Part shown: positions 43,422 through 51,880 of the stretch, in pieces
Numbering within the stretch: position 1 is the first letter of the stretch
Layout of the letters: the number at the start of each line of letters is the position of its first letter
Origin: Sphingomonas leidyi
GTDB taxonomy: Bacteria; Pseudomonadota; Alphaproteobacteria; Sphingomonadales; Sphingomonadaceae
Reading direction: 5' to 3'
Length of the DNA: 64,000 nucleotides
Assembly: GCF_011761945.1 (NCBI RefSeq)
Contig: NZ_JAASQV010000002.1
Span: forward strand, 372,001 to 436,000
Program-made: the position numbers and the translations under genes
Notes under the pieces: generated by a model
Database searches by the model: none
Told to the model about the DNA's origin: nothing
The model's input: only the letters and a program-made list of their open reading frames with translations

Positions 43422-43631
43422 GCCCTGTTCGTCTTCCCGGTTCGCCCATAAATCAAATCAAAAGCCAAGCGCCGGACGAAAAACGCAGGTCTTCCAGCGC
43501 AAAATCTTGCGCCATGGAATCGGCATAGCCCAAAATCGGACAGCGAGCGAACGAAATTCGACTTGATCGGGGCGAACAATCGTTAACCGCGGCGCTTGCG
43601 CCACAATCGGGGGCACGGCAGAGGTAGGCGC
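43422..43631. promoter_or_regulatory. Divergent leader region between cold-shock and terC genes
   Basis: This 210-base region is AT-richer than its surroundings. It holds a perfect palindrome GCGCAAAATCTTGCGC (43497-43512), 76 bases upstream of the cold-shock start on that gene's mRNA side. Cold-shock genes usually have long structured leaders, so this is a candidate element, not a proven one. Confidence 0.4.
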
Positions 43632-44468
43632 ATGGACGCGATCGCCGAATTGCTCGCCAGTCCGGCCGCCTGGGCCGCACTCCTCACGCTCATCGTGATG
43701 GAGGTGGTGCTCGGTATCGACAACCTCATCTTCATCTCGATTCTCTCGAACAAGCTGCCCGAGGCGCAGCGCCGGCGCGCGCGCCGAGTCGGCATCAGCC
43801 TGGCGCTGGCGATGCGGCTCGCGCTCCTGACCGCGATCAGCTGGATCATCAGCCTGAAGACCACGGTGTTCAGCCTCGGCATCCAGGGGCCGCCCGATGC
43901 CAACGGCATTCCCACCTTCGAGACCGATTTCTCGTGGAAGGACCTGATCCTGCTGGCCGGCGGCCTGTTCCTGATGTGGAAGGCGACGACCGAGATCCAC
44001 CATTCGGTCGATGCCGACGCGCCGGGCGAGGGCGACCAGCTGCTCGACAAGAAGAAGGTCGCCTCGATCACCTTCACGGCCGCGATCGTCCAGATCCTGC
44101 TGCTAGACGTCGTCTTCTCGGTCGATTCGATCCTGACCGCCGTCGGCATGACCGAGCATGTGCTGATCATGTACGTCGCGGTGATCGTGGCCGTGGCCGT
44201 GATGCTGGCCGCCGCCGATCCGCTCGCCAATTTCATCAATCGCAACCCCAGCGTCGTCATGCTCGCCCTGGGCTTCCTGCTGATGATCGGCATGGTGCTG
44301 ATCGGCGAGGCGTTCGGCGCCCATATCCCCAAGGGCTATATCTATACCGCCATGGCCTTTTCGGCCGCCGTCGAGGGGCTCAACATCTGGGCGCGGACCG
44401 CGCGCGCGCGCAAGCGGGCGGCCGCGTCGGAAGCGCCGGCCATTGAGCCCGGCGGCGATCGGGTCTAG
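43632..44468 (+). CDS. TerC family membrane protein
   Basis: The 278-residue protein starts [14 protein letters not shown] and has about seven hydrophobic segments. It carries the TerC signatures [16 protein letters not shown] near residue 23 and [15 protein letters not shown] near residue 160, whose Asp residues lie in the membrane. TerC relatives are linked to tellurite resistance and to metal (Mn) export and protein secretion. The longer frame upstream starts in the leader and is not supported. An RNase D-like gene follows 9 bases later. Confidence 0.92.
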   Translation: MDAIAELLASPAAWAALLTLIVMEVVLGIDNLIFISILSNKLPEAQRRRARRVGISLALAMRLALLTAISWIISLKTTVFSLGIQGPPDANGIPTFETDFSWKDLILLAGGLFLMWKATTEIHHSVDADAPGEGDQLLDKKKVASITFTAAIVQILLLDVVFSVDSILTAVGMTEHVLIMYVAVIVAVAVMLAAADPLANFINRNPSVVMLALGFLLMIGMVLIGEAFGAHIPKGYIYTAMAFSAAVEGLNIWARTARARKRAAASEAPAIEPGGDRV

Positions 44469-44477
44469 GCGGCGGCC

Positions 44478-45098
44478 ATGACTGTGCATTTTCATGAAGA
44501 AGACATTCCCGAGGACCTGTTCGCACCGGGCGCCTCGATCGCCGTCGACACGGAGACGATGGGGCTGATCACGCCGCGCGACCGGCTGTGCGTCGTCCAG
44601 CTCTCCGACGGTTCGGGCGACGAGCATCTCGTCCGCTTCGGCTCGCGCTCGGCCTATGATTCGCCGAACCTGCGCATGCTGCTCGCCGATCCGGAGCGGC
44701 TGAAGCTCTATCATTACGCGCGCTTCGACCTCGCGGCGATCCGCTTCTATCTGGGCGTCATCGCCGGCCCGGTCTATTGCACCAAGACCGCCTCGCGCCT
44801 GGTCCGCACCTATACCGATCGCCACGGCCTCAAGGACCTGGCCCGCGAGCTGGTCGGCGTCGAGATCTCGAAGCAGCAGCAATCCTCCGATTGGGGCGGC
44901 CCCGAACTTTCCGAGGCGCAGCGGGAATACGCGGCGTCCGACGTGCGTTACCTGCACGCCATGAAGGAAGAACTCGACAAGCGCCTCGAGCGCGAAGGCC
45001 GCACCGACCTCGCCCAGGCATGTTTCGACTTCCTGCCCTGGCGCGCGGAGCTCGACCTGGCCGGCTGGCCCGAAACCGACATCTTCGCGCACATCTAG
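44478..45098 (+). CDS. RNase D-like 3'-5' exonuclease
   Basis: The 206-residue protein is a lone DEDD exonuclease domain: Asp/Glu in AVDTETMGL, Asp in YHYARFDLAAI and the DEDDy Tyr/Asp in REYAASDVRYL. It is about half the size of E. coli RNase D and lacks HRDC domains, like other alphaproteobacterial short forms acting on RNA. It lies immediately before lptC (start one base after its stop). Confidence 0.9.
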   Translation: MTVHFHEEDIPEDLFAPGASIAVDTETMGLITPRDRLCVVQLSDGSGDEHLVRFGSRSAYDSPNLRMLLADPERLKLYHYARFDLAAIRFYLGVIAGPVYCTKTASRLVRTYTDRHGLKDLARELVGVEISKQQQSSDWGGPELSEAQREYAASDVRYLHAMKEELDKRLEREGRTDLAQACFDFLPWRAELDLAGWPETDIFAHI

Positions 45099-45743
45099 AT
45101 GTCGGAAGTCGCCACCCGCCTCCAGTCGCAGAAGCGCAGCTGGGCGCATCCCGGCAGCGCGCACGATCGGCTGATCCGGCTCTCGCTGATCTTCCTGCCG
45201 GTGGGCATCGGCGTGCTCTCGGCCTTTCTCGTGCTCGCGCCGCTCCTCACCAAGGGCGATGTCAGCTTCGTGCTCGACAAGAACAAGGTCGACATGGCCA
45301 CCGAGCGGCTCCGCCTCGAATCGGCGGTGTATCGCGGCGAGGACAGCAAGGGGCAGCCCTTCCAGCTCAACGCGGGCTCGGCGATCCAGAAGAGCTCGGC
45401 CGAGCCGATCGTGCAGCTGCGCGACCTCGCCGCCGAGATCCGGCTGCCCGAGGGGCCGGCCACGCTCAAGGCGGATCGCGGCCATTACGATCTCAACAAG
45501 GAACAGGTCTCGGTCGACGGCCCGGTCAAGTTCCAGACCGCCGACGGCTATGTCCTCGACACCGAGAATGCGACCGTCGACCTCAAGACCCGCAAGATGG
45601 AAAGCGGCGGCGCCGTGACCGGCAAGACGCCCACGGGCGTGTTCAGCGCGAACAAGATGACCGCCGACTTGGAAAACCGCACCATCTCCCTAGATGGCAA
45701 TGCACGCTTGCGGATCGTCCCCAAGCGCGCGAATAGGCGCTAG
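45099..45743 (+). CDS. lptC: LPS export protein LptC
   Basis: The 214-residue bitopic protein has one membrane segment (about 28-50, LSLIFLPVGIGVLSAFLVLA) and a beta-jellyroll periplasmic domain; KADRGHYDLNKEQVSVDGPVKF is typical of LptC. It passes lipopolysaccharide from the LptB2FG ABC complex to LptA. It starts right after the RNase D-like gene and is followed two bases later by lptA, in the standard lptC-lptA-lptB order. Confidence 0.9.
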   Translation: MSEVATRLQSQKRSWAHPGSAHDRLIRLSLIFLPVGIGVLSAFLVLAPLLTKGDVSFVLDKNKVDMATERLRLESAVYRGEDSKGQPFQLNAGSAIQKSSAEPIVQLRDLAAEIRLPEGPATLKADRGHYDLNKEQVSVDGPVKFQTADGYVLDTENATVDLKTRKMESGGAVTGKTPTGVFSANKMTADLENRTISLDGNARLRIVPKRANRR

Positions 45744-45745
45744 AC

Positions 45746-46360
45746 ATGATCCGTGCGACCGCCCTGCTTCCGATCGGCTTCTCGCTGGCGCTCGCCGTGT
45801 CCGCTGCCCCCGCGGCCGCGCAGCAGCGCCACGACAGCAACGCGCCGATCGACTTCAATGCCCAGCACATGGAGCTGCAGGACAAGGCCAATCGCGTGCT
45901 GTTCAGCGGCAGCGTGCAGATCCGGCAGGCCGAGATGATGCTCGAGGCGGCACGCGTCACCGTCGCCTATACCGGCCAGATCACCGACGGCTCGCCCGAA
46001 GTCTCGCGGCTCGACGCGGCCGGCGGCGTCACCGTCACTCGGCCCGATCAGCGCGCGACCGGCCAGTTCGCGGTGTACGACGTCAACAAACGGATCATCA
46101 CCATGGTCGGCGGCGTCACGCTCAAGCAGGGGGCCAACACCGTCTCGGGCGGCCGCCTGGTGATCAACCTCGACACCGGCCGCGCGACGATCGACGGTTC
46201 GGGCGTAGGCGGCTCGACCGCCGTGCCGGGCACGCCCGGGGTGCAGAGCCGCGGTGGCCGCGTAACCGGCCGCTTCTCGGTGCCCAAGCGCGCGGCCGCG
46301 CCGGCAGCCACGCCGACGCCGGCCCCAGCGCCCGCGGCAACGCCGGCTCCGAAACCGTAA
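45746..46360 (+). CDS. lptA: LPS transport protein LptA
   Basis: The 204-residue protein has a signal peptide (ATALLPIGFSLALAVSAAPAAA) and the OstA/LptA beta domain, with PIDFNAQHMELQDKANRVLFSG and GQFAVYDVNKRIITMVGGVTL. It forms the periplasmic LPS bridge. The last 40 residues are an Ala/Pro-rich tail, an unusual extension. Confidence 0.9.
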   Translation: MIRATALLPIGFSLALAVSAAPAAAQQRHDSNAPIDFNAQHMELQDKANRVLFSGSVQIRQAEMMLEAARVTVAYTGQITDGSPEVSRLDAAGGVTVTRPDQRATGQFAVYDVNKRIITMVGGVTLKQGANTVSGGRLVINLDTGRATIDGSGVGGSTAVPGTPGVQSRGGRVTGRFSVPKRAAAPAATPTPAPAPAATPAPKP

Positions 46361-46485
46361 TCGCCCTTTTTCCACGGCACGCCGCGCGGCCCCTTCCCTT
46401 CCCGGCCCAGTTCATGCAGGAATCCTGCCAAACTGCCGGGGAATAACCCGCCAGTAACGCGAGCCCGTCCATGCAGGGACCGAGT

Positions 46486-47262
46486 ATGACCGAAGTCGCC
46501 ACTCTCGAAACCCCCGTCGCGGACCCAGCGCCGCTGCCCGACAAGGGGCTCGCGGTCGTCTCGATCGCCAAGTCCTACGACAAGCGCGTGGTGCTGACCG
46601 ACGTATCGGTTTCGGTCGGCCGCGGCGAAGTGGTCGGCCTGCTCGGGCCCAATGGCGCGGGCAAGACCACCTGCTTCTATTCGGTGATGGGGCTGGTGAA
46701 GCCCGACAGCGGCCGCATCATGCTGGACGGCGAGGACATCACGCGCCTGCCCATGTATCGCCGTGCGATCCTGGGCCTGGGCTATCTTCCCCAGGAGACT
46801 TCGATCTTCCGCGGACTGACGGTGGAGGGCAACATCCTCGCCGTGCTCGAGCTGTCCGAGCCCGACAAGGACGCGCGCAAGCGCCGGCTCGACGAGCTGC
46901 TCGACGAATTCGGCCTCACGCGCCTGCGCGCCGCGCCGGCCATGGCGCTGTCGGGCGGCGAGCGCCGCCGCGCCGAGATCGCCCGCGCCCTGGCGGCGGA
47001 CCCGACGATCATCCTGCTCGACGAGCCGTTCGCCGGCATCGACCCGATCTCGATCTCCGACATCCGCGACCTGATCATCCAGCTCAAGCAGCGCGGCATC
47101 GGCGTGCTGATCACCGATCACAATGTCCGCGAGACGCTCGACATCGTCGATCGCGGCTACATCATCTATGACGGCCGCGTGCTGTTCGCCGGGGCGCCCG
47201 CCGATCTCGTCAAGGACGAGAATGTCCGCCGCCTCTATCTCGGCGAGAGCTTCGAGCTGTGA
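46486..47262 (+). CDS. lptB: LPS export ABC transporter ATP-binding protein LptB
   Basis: The 258-residue ATPase powers LPS extraction. Walker A is GPNGAGKTT, the signature is LSGGERRRAEIARAL, Walker B is IILLDEPFAGID and the switch His is in ITDHNVRETL. I use the second ATG (46486); an ATG 15 bases upstream is possible. The first 20 residues are extra relative to E. coli LptB. It is followed by rpoN, as in most proteobacteria. Confidence 0.95.
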   Translation: MTEVATLETPVADPAPLPDKGLAVVSIAKSYDKRVVLTDVSVSVGRGEVVGLLGPNGAGKTTCFYSVMGLVKPDSGRIMLDGEDITRLPMYRRAILGLGYLPQETSIFRGLTVEGNILAVLELSEPDKDARKRRLDELLDEFGLTRLRAAPAMALSGGERRRAEIARALAADPTIILLDEPFAGIDPISISDIRDLIIQLKQRGIGVLITDHNVRETLDIVDRGYIIYDGRVLFAGAPADLVKDENVRRLYLGESFEL

Positions 47263-47290
47263 CCTGGCCTTCGGTCCCGGCCCGCTCCCC

Positions 47291-48829
47291 ATGAGCCTCG
47301 CGCCCCGCCTCGATCTGCGCCAGTCGCAATCGCTGGTGATGACGCCGCAGCTCCAGCAGGCGATCAAGCTGCTGGCGCTCTCCAATCTCGAGATCGAGAC
47401 CTTCATCGCCGAGGAGCTGGAGAAGAACCCGCTGCTCGAGAATGGCGGCACCGGCGGCGACGAGGAGCGCGGCGCGTCCGAACCGGCCGACGCCCCGGAG
47501 CCCGATTTCGAGTTCGAGGAGCGCGACGGCCCGGCGGACGCCAGCGAGCTGATCGCCGGCGGCGGCGAGGCTGCGGGCGAAGCCGCGCTCGACGTGGATT
47601 TCGCCGCCGAGACCTTCCACCACGACAGCGGCAGCGACACGATCGGCGCGGGCGGCGGGCTCGACGGCAGCCTGGGCCTGACCGGTGCCGGCAGCGGCGC
47701 CGCGCCCGAGGACGGGCCGGATTTCGACAATCTCGGCAGCGCCGACCTCAGCCTCGCCGATCACCTGACGGCACAGGCCGGCGCCAGCGTGGCCGGGCAC
47801 GACCTGTTCATCGCCGCGCACCTGATCGATCAGATCGACGAGGCGGGCTATCTCACCGCGGCGCTGCTCGACATCGCCAACCGGCTGAACGTGCCGCTCG
47901 CCCGGGTGGAAGCGGTGCTCGCGACGATCCAGACCTTCGATCCCACCGGCGTGGGCGCGCGCAACCTTGCCGAGTGCCTCGCGCTGCAGGCGAAGGAGGC
48001 CGATCGCTACGATCCCTGCATGGCGCGGCTGATCGACAATCTCGATCTGGTCGCACGCGGCGACCTCGCGCGGCTCAGGCGCATCTGCGCCGTCGACGAC
48101 GAGGACCTGGCGGACATGATCCGCGAGCTGCGGGGCTATGATCCCAAGCCCGGCTGCCGCTATGGCGGGGAGCCGACGCTCGCCGTGACGCCGGACATCT
48201 TCGTCGCCCGCCGCGGCGCCGGCTGGGCCGTGGAAATCAACGCCGCCACGCTGCCCAGGCTGCTCGTCAACCGCGCTTATTATGCCGAAGTCTCGGCGGG
48301 CCCGCAGGACAGGACCAGCAAGGCCTGGCTTTCGGACATGCTGGCCAGCGCCAACTGGCTGGTAAAGGCGCTCGACCAGCGCCAGCGCACGATCATCAAG
48401 GTCGCCAGCGAGATCGTGAAGCAGCAGGAAGCCTTCTTCCTGAAGGGCGTCGCGCATCTGAAGCCGATGACGCTGCGCCAGGTCGCCGAGGCGATCGAGA
48501 TGCACGAATCGACCGTCAGCCGCGTCACTTCGAACAAATATCTCAGCTGCGCGCGCGGGCTGTTCGAGCTCAAATATTTCTTCACCTCGGCGATCCAGTC
48601 GGCGGACGGCGGCGACGCGGTCTCGGCCGAGGCGGTTAAGAACGCGATCCGCACGCTGATCCAGGCCGAGGACCCCCGCAAGATCCTGTCGGACGACACG
48701 CTGGTAGAGCTGCTCAACGCCAAGGGCTTCGACATCGCTCGGCGCACCGTCGCCAAATATCGCGAGGCGATGGGGATCGGCAGCTCGGTCCAGCGCCGCC
48801 GGCAAAAGGCGCTGGAGGGCGTGGGTTGA
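47291..48829 (+). CDS. rpoN: RNA polymerase sigma-54 factor
   Basis: The 512-residue protein starts MSLAPRLDLRQSQSLVMTP, the Gln/Leu-rich activator-interacting region I. Region II is acidic (about 60-150). The core-binding region, then the helix-turn-helix (ATWRS-like MTLRQVAEAIEMHESTVSRV) and the RpoN box ARRTVAKYRE follow. Sigma-54 transcribes genes that need enhancer-binding activators. No hpf/raiA or ptsN gene follows, unlike the usual order. The stop overlaps the next gene. Confidence 0.95.
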   Translation: MSLAPRLDLRQSQSLVMTPQLQQAIKLLALSNLEIETFIAEELEKNPLLENGGTGGDEERGASEPADAPEPDFEFEERDGPADASELIAGGGEAAGEAALDVDFAAETFHHDSGSDTIGAGGGLDGSLGLTGAGSGAAPEDGPDFDNLGSADLSLADHLTAQAGASVAGHDLFIAAHLIDQIDEAGYLTAALLDIANRLNVPLARVEAVLATIQTFDPTGVGARNLAECLALQAKEADRYDPCMARLIDNLDLVARGDLARLRRICAVDDEDLADMIRELRGYDPKPGCRYGGEPTLAVTPDIFVARRGAGWAVEINAATLPRLLVNRAYYAEVSAGPQDRTSKAWLSDMLASANWLVKALDQRQRTIIKVASEIVKQQEAFFLKGVAHLKPMTLRQVAEAIEMHESTVSRVTSNKYLSCARGLFELKYFFTSAIQSADGGDAVSAEAVKNAIRTLIQAEDPRKILSDDTLVELLNAKGFDIARRTVAKYREAMGIGSSVQRRRQKALEGVG

Positions 48830-49665
48830 TCCGTTTTCTCGCATTGCTGCTGGCCCTGCTCGCCCCGGCGATGGCGCAGGCCCGGGACGGCCTCGTGGTG
48901 ATGAGCTTCAACGTGCGCCTGCCCTCGCCTTCGGACGGGGCGAATATCTGGGAGAATCGCCGCGATCTCTTCGTCGAGACGATCGCCGCCGCCGATCCCG
49001 ACGTGATCGGCACGCAGGAGCTGTTCCGGATCCAGGGCGATTATCTCGTCGCCAAGCTGCCGCAGTACAGCTGGTTCGGGATCGACCGGCGCGGCGGCCA
49101 TGCCGACGAGCATATGGGCGTCTTCTATCGCCGCGACCGGCTCAAGCTGATCGAGCAGGGCGATTTCTGGCTGTCGGACACGCCGGAGCAGGTCGCCAGC
49201 ATCAGCTGGGGCAATCTCTATCCGCGCATGGTTACCTGGGGCCTGTTCGAGACGCGCTCGGGCAAGCGCTTCTACCTGCTCAACACCCATTTCCCCTATC
49301 GGGCGGAAGATGCCTCCGCACGGGAGAAATGCGCCGCGCTGCTCCGCAAGCGCATCGCCGCCCTGCCCCGGGGCGTGCCCGTGGTGCTGACCGGCGATTT
49401 CAATACCGGCCCCGATTCGGCGCCGCATGCCCTGCTGGGCGAGATGCTGGCCGATGCCCGGGACGCCGTGGCGAAGCCGCTGGGCCCGGAGGCGACCTTT
49501 CACGGCTTCAAGGGCGTGCCCGACCATCGGATCGACTGGATCCTGACGCGCGGCTTCAAGGCGCGCGGCTATCGGACGATCGATGCCCATCGCGGCGCGC
49601 TCTATCCGTCGGATCATTTTCCCGTGGTCGCGACGCTCGCCTGGCCGGGCGTCGAACGTCCTTAG
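48826..49665 (+). CDS. Exported endonuclease/exonuclease/phosphatase family protein
   Basis: The 279-residue protein starts at TTG (48826), overlapping rpoN, with a signal peptide (MIRFLALLLALLAPAMAQA). EEP-fold motifs: MSFNVRLP, GTQELFRIQ (metal Glu), NTHFPYR, LTGDFNTG and DHRIDWIL, SDHFPVVATL (catalytic His). The closest group acts on phosphodiesters or sugar phosphates, and may be a phospholipase or nuclease; the substrate is unknown. Confidence 0.88.
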   Translation: MIRFLALLLALLAPAMAQARDGLVVMSFNVRLPSPSDGANIWENRRDLFVETIAAADPDVIGTQELFRIQGDYLVAKLPQYSWFGIDRRGGHADEHMGVFYRRDRLKLIEQGDFWLSDTPEQVASISWGNLYPRMVTWGLFETRSGKRFYLLNTHFPYRAEDASAREKCAALLRKRIAALPRGVPVVLTGDFNTGPDSAPHALLGEMLADARDAVAKPLGPEATFHGFKGVPDHRIDWILTRGFKARGYRTIDAHRGALYPSDHFPVVATLAWPGVERP

Positions 49666-49701
49666 GATTTTGGTAGGCCAGTGCGGGCTATCGCCGTTTC
49701 C

Positions 49702-50088
49702 ATGTCTGCCGATTTCACTATCGACGTCGACCCCGCGCGCGATCTCGTCCGCATCCGAATGGGTGGCTTCTTCACTTCCGCGGACATCGACGCCTTTCTC
49801 GCGGAACGCGCCAGGGCGCATGCCCAGCTCACCTGCGGCCCCAACCGGCACCTGACGCTCAACGACCTGCGCGACATGAAGATCCAGGCGCAGGAAAGCG
49901 TCGAGATGTTCCGCGCGATGCTCGCCGATCCCGCCCATCGCTCGCGCCGGCTCGCCTTCGTGATCGGCCGGACGCTGGCGCGCACCCAGCTCCAGCGCGC
50001 GCTCGACCGGCGGATCGCGCGCTGCTTCGACGATCCCTGGGCGGCCGAGGCGTGGCTGTTCGCCGGCTCGGACCGCGCCGCCGCCTGA
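49702..50088 (+). CDS. Small STAS/SpoIIAA-like protein
   Basis: The 128-residue protein (MSADFTIDVDPARDLVRIRMGGFFTSADIDAFLAE) fits the SpoIIAA-like fold found in small sphingomonad proteins. It has no Ser/Thr phospho-acceptor motif that I recognise. A GTG at 49681 is an alternative start. Function unknown. Confidence 0.6.
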   Translation: MSADFTIDVDPARDLVRIRMGGFFTSADIDAFLAERARAHAQLTCGPNRHLTLNDLRDMKIQAQESVEMFRAMLADPAHRSRRLAFVIGRTLARTQLQRALDRRIARCFDDPWAAEAWLFAGSDRAAA

Positions 50089-50255
50089 GCGGCCTGCGAC
50101 ACAGGATTTCGCCTGCCGTGCGCGCGCCCGCGCAAGCATGGTGCGCGATCGCCGGTGCCCCGCTGGCGCGACTCGCATGACCTTTCGCGGCGATTGCCCC
50201 GAGGAACGGACAAGGGAGCCAGTTTTCCGCCGCGATTCGGCCTCACGCGGCAGGA

Positions 50256-51254
50256 TCAATCATCCTCATCCTCGAACCCGGCGAGATCGAGCGCGCGCGC
50301 CTTGATCTGGTGTAGGCGGCACCAGTGGACGAGCGCGTCCTCGCGGCCATGGGTCACCCACACTTCGCGCGGTTCCAGTTCCGCGATGGTGCGGGTCAGC
50401 TCGTCCCAGTCGGCATGGTCGGAGAGGATCAGCGGCAGCTCGACGTTGCGCTGCCGGGCGCGCTGGCGGATGCGCATCCAGCCCGATGCCATTGCAGTGA
50501 TCGGATCGGGCAGGCGGCGCGACCAGCGATCGTTGAGCGCGCCCGGCGGGCACAGGACGACCCGCCCCCGCAGCTCGGCCTTCGGCACCCCGGTGGCGGG
50601 GCGCAGCTCGCCCAGGTCGATGCCCTGCTCGACATAGAGATCGCAGAGCCGCTGGAGCGCGCCGTGGAGATAGACCGGATCCTCGAACCCCATCACCCGC
50701 AGCTCGCGGATCACGCGCTGCGCCTTGCCCAGCGCATAGGCGCCGACCAGCACGCAGCGGTCCGGATTGGCGCGCAGGGCCGCGAGCAGCTTGTCGAGCT
50801 CGTCATGCGTCTCGGGATGGCGGAACACGGGCAGGCCGAACGTGGCCTCGGTGACGAACACGTCGCAGGGCACCGGCTCGAAGGGCGCGCAGGTCGGATC
50901 CTCGCGGCGCTTATAGTCGCCCGAGACGACGATCCGTTCGCCGCGATGCTCGAGCACGATCTGGGCGGAGCCGAGGACATGGCCGGCGGGCACGAAGCGG
51001 ATGTCGATGCCGTGCAGCGTGATCCGCTCGCCATAATCCACGGGCCGGCCGTTCTGCGGCCCGTAGCGCGCTTCCATGATCGCCAGCGTCTGCGGCGTCG
51101 CCCACACCGCGCCATGGCCACCCCGGGCATGATCGGCATGGCCGTGGGTGACGAGGGCGCGGCGGACCGGCTGGGACGGGTCGATCCAGATATCGGCCGC
51201 GGGCAGATAGATGCCGGTGGGCCTAGGATCGATCCAGTCGCCGAGCTTCGCCAT
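50256..51254 (-). CDS. Ligase-associated MBL-fold DNA exonuclease
   Basis: The 332-residue protein starts MAKLGDWIDPRPTGIYLPAAD (51254). It has the metallo-beta-lactamase motif THGHADHARGG, PAGHVLGSAQ, VSGDYKRRED and a beta-CASP-like second half (ALGKAQRVIRELR, LSDHADWDEL). This matches the exonuclease partner of the PP_1105-type DNA ligase and Lhr helicase. The ligase gene is at 37548-39125 in this window and the helicase gene starts 0.6 kb away on the other strand. Metal-dependent 5' end resection is its known activity in the Pseudomonas cluster. Confidence 0.92.
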   Translation of the reverse strand: MAKLGDWIDPRPTGIYLPAADIWIDPSQPVRRALVTHGHADHARGGHGAVWATPQTLAIMEARYGPQNGRPVDYGERITLHGIDIRFVPAGHVLGSAQIVLEHRGERIVVSGDYKRREDPTCAPFEPVPCDVFVTEATFGLPVFRHPETHDELDKLLAALRANPDRCVLVGAYALGKAQRVIRELRVMGFEDPVYLHGALQRLCDLYVEQGIDLGELRPATGVPKAELRGRVVLCPPGALNDRWSRRLPDPITAMASGWMRIRQRARQRNVELPLILSDHADWDELTRTIAELEPREVWVTHGREDALVHWCRLHQIKARALDLAGFEDEDD

Positions 51255-51396
51255 GAAGGCGATATGCCTGGACGGGCCACGCGGTTCCAGCTGGATCGAA
51301 TCGCTCACCGCCTTAGTTGGGTGCGTGATGAGCGCGGCGACCTTGACTGGCTTTGCGCCGAGGATACTCTTGCAACCCACTGCATAGGGAAACATC

Positions 51397-51870
51397 GTGA
51401 AGTTTTTGATCGCCGCCTTGATGACCTGTGCATTCGCTTCGCCAGCGCTGGCACAGGCGCTCACGGCGGATCGATTTGAGGGGAATGATTGGTGGCTTGT
51501 TCAACCCGGCGGCGCCGATAGCTGGAACGTAATTTCCAACGGGCAGCCGAGGCGATCGGGCGACAGCGCGGTTCTCTGGCTTGTCGCGTTGTTTTCAAAA
51601 CCCCAAGCCAACGGCGCAACTGGCGTTGCATTGAGTTTAATAGTCCGGTGCACGACGAGGACAACGTCGAGGATGGAACCGTTCACCCTGGACGCTAATG
51701 GCGATCTAAAACACAATAGCACGATAGCCAGCATGTCCGGGCCAATGTCTATCACGTCCCCATTGTATCGCTTCGCATGTACCGACGACCGAACCCTGTT
51801 TACGCATTTTGAGCAGCGTGACCGGCGTGCGGTGATAGCGGAACTGCTGGCCAGAAATCCTGACAAGTGA
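51397..51870 (+). CDS. Orphan exported protein in low-GC DNA
   Basis: The 157-residue product starts at GTG with a signal peptide (MKFLIAALMTCAFASPALAQ). The mature protein (FEGNDWWLVQPGGADSWNVIS and so on) has only two cysteines and no family I recognise. Its DNA is 50-58 percent GC by hand count over several 60-base lines, and uses codons such as TTT, TTA and AAA that neighbours avoid. It lies between the exonuclease and helicase genes, which face away from each other here. It is probably a foreign insertion, and may be expressed. Confidence 0.6.
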   Translation: MKFLIAALMTCAFASPALAQALTADRFEGNDWWLVQPGGADSWNVISNGQPRRSGDSAVLWLVALFSKPQANGATGVALSLIVRCTTRTTSRMEPFTLDANGDLKHNSTIASMSGPMSITSPLYRFACTDDRTLFTHFEQRDRRAVIAELLARNPDK

Positions 51871-51880
51871 CTCCTTGCGC

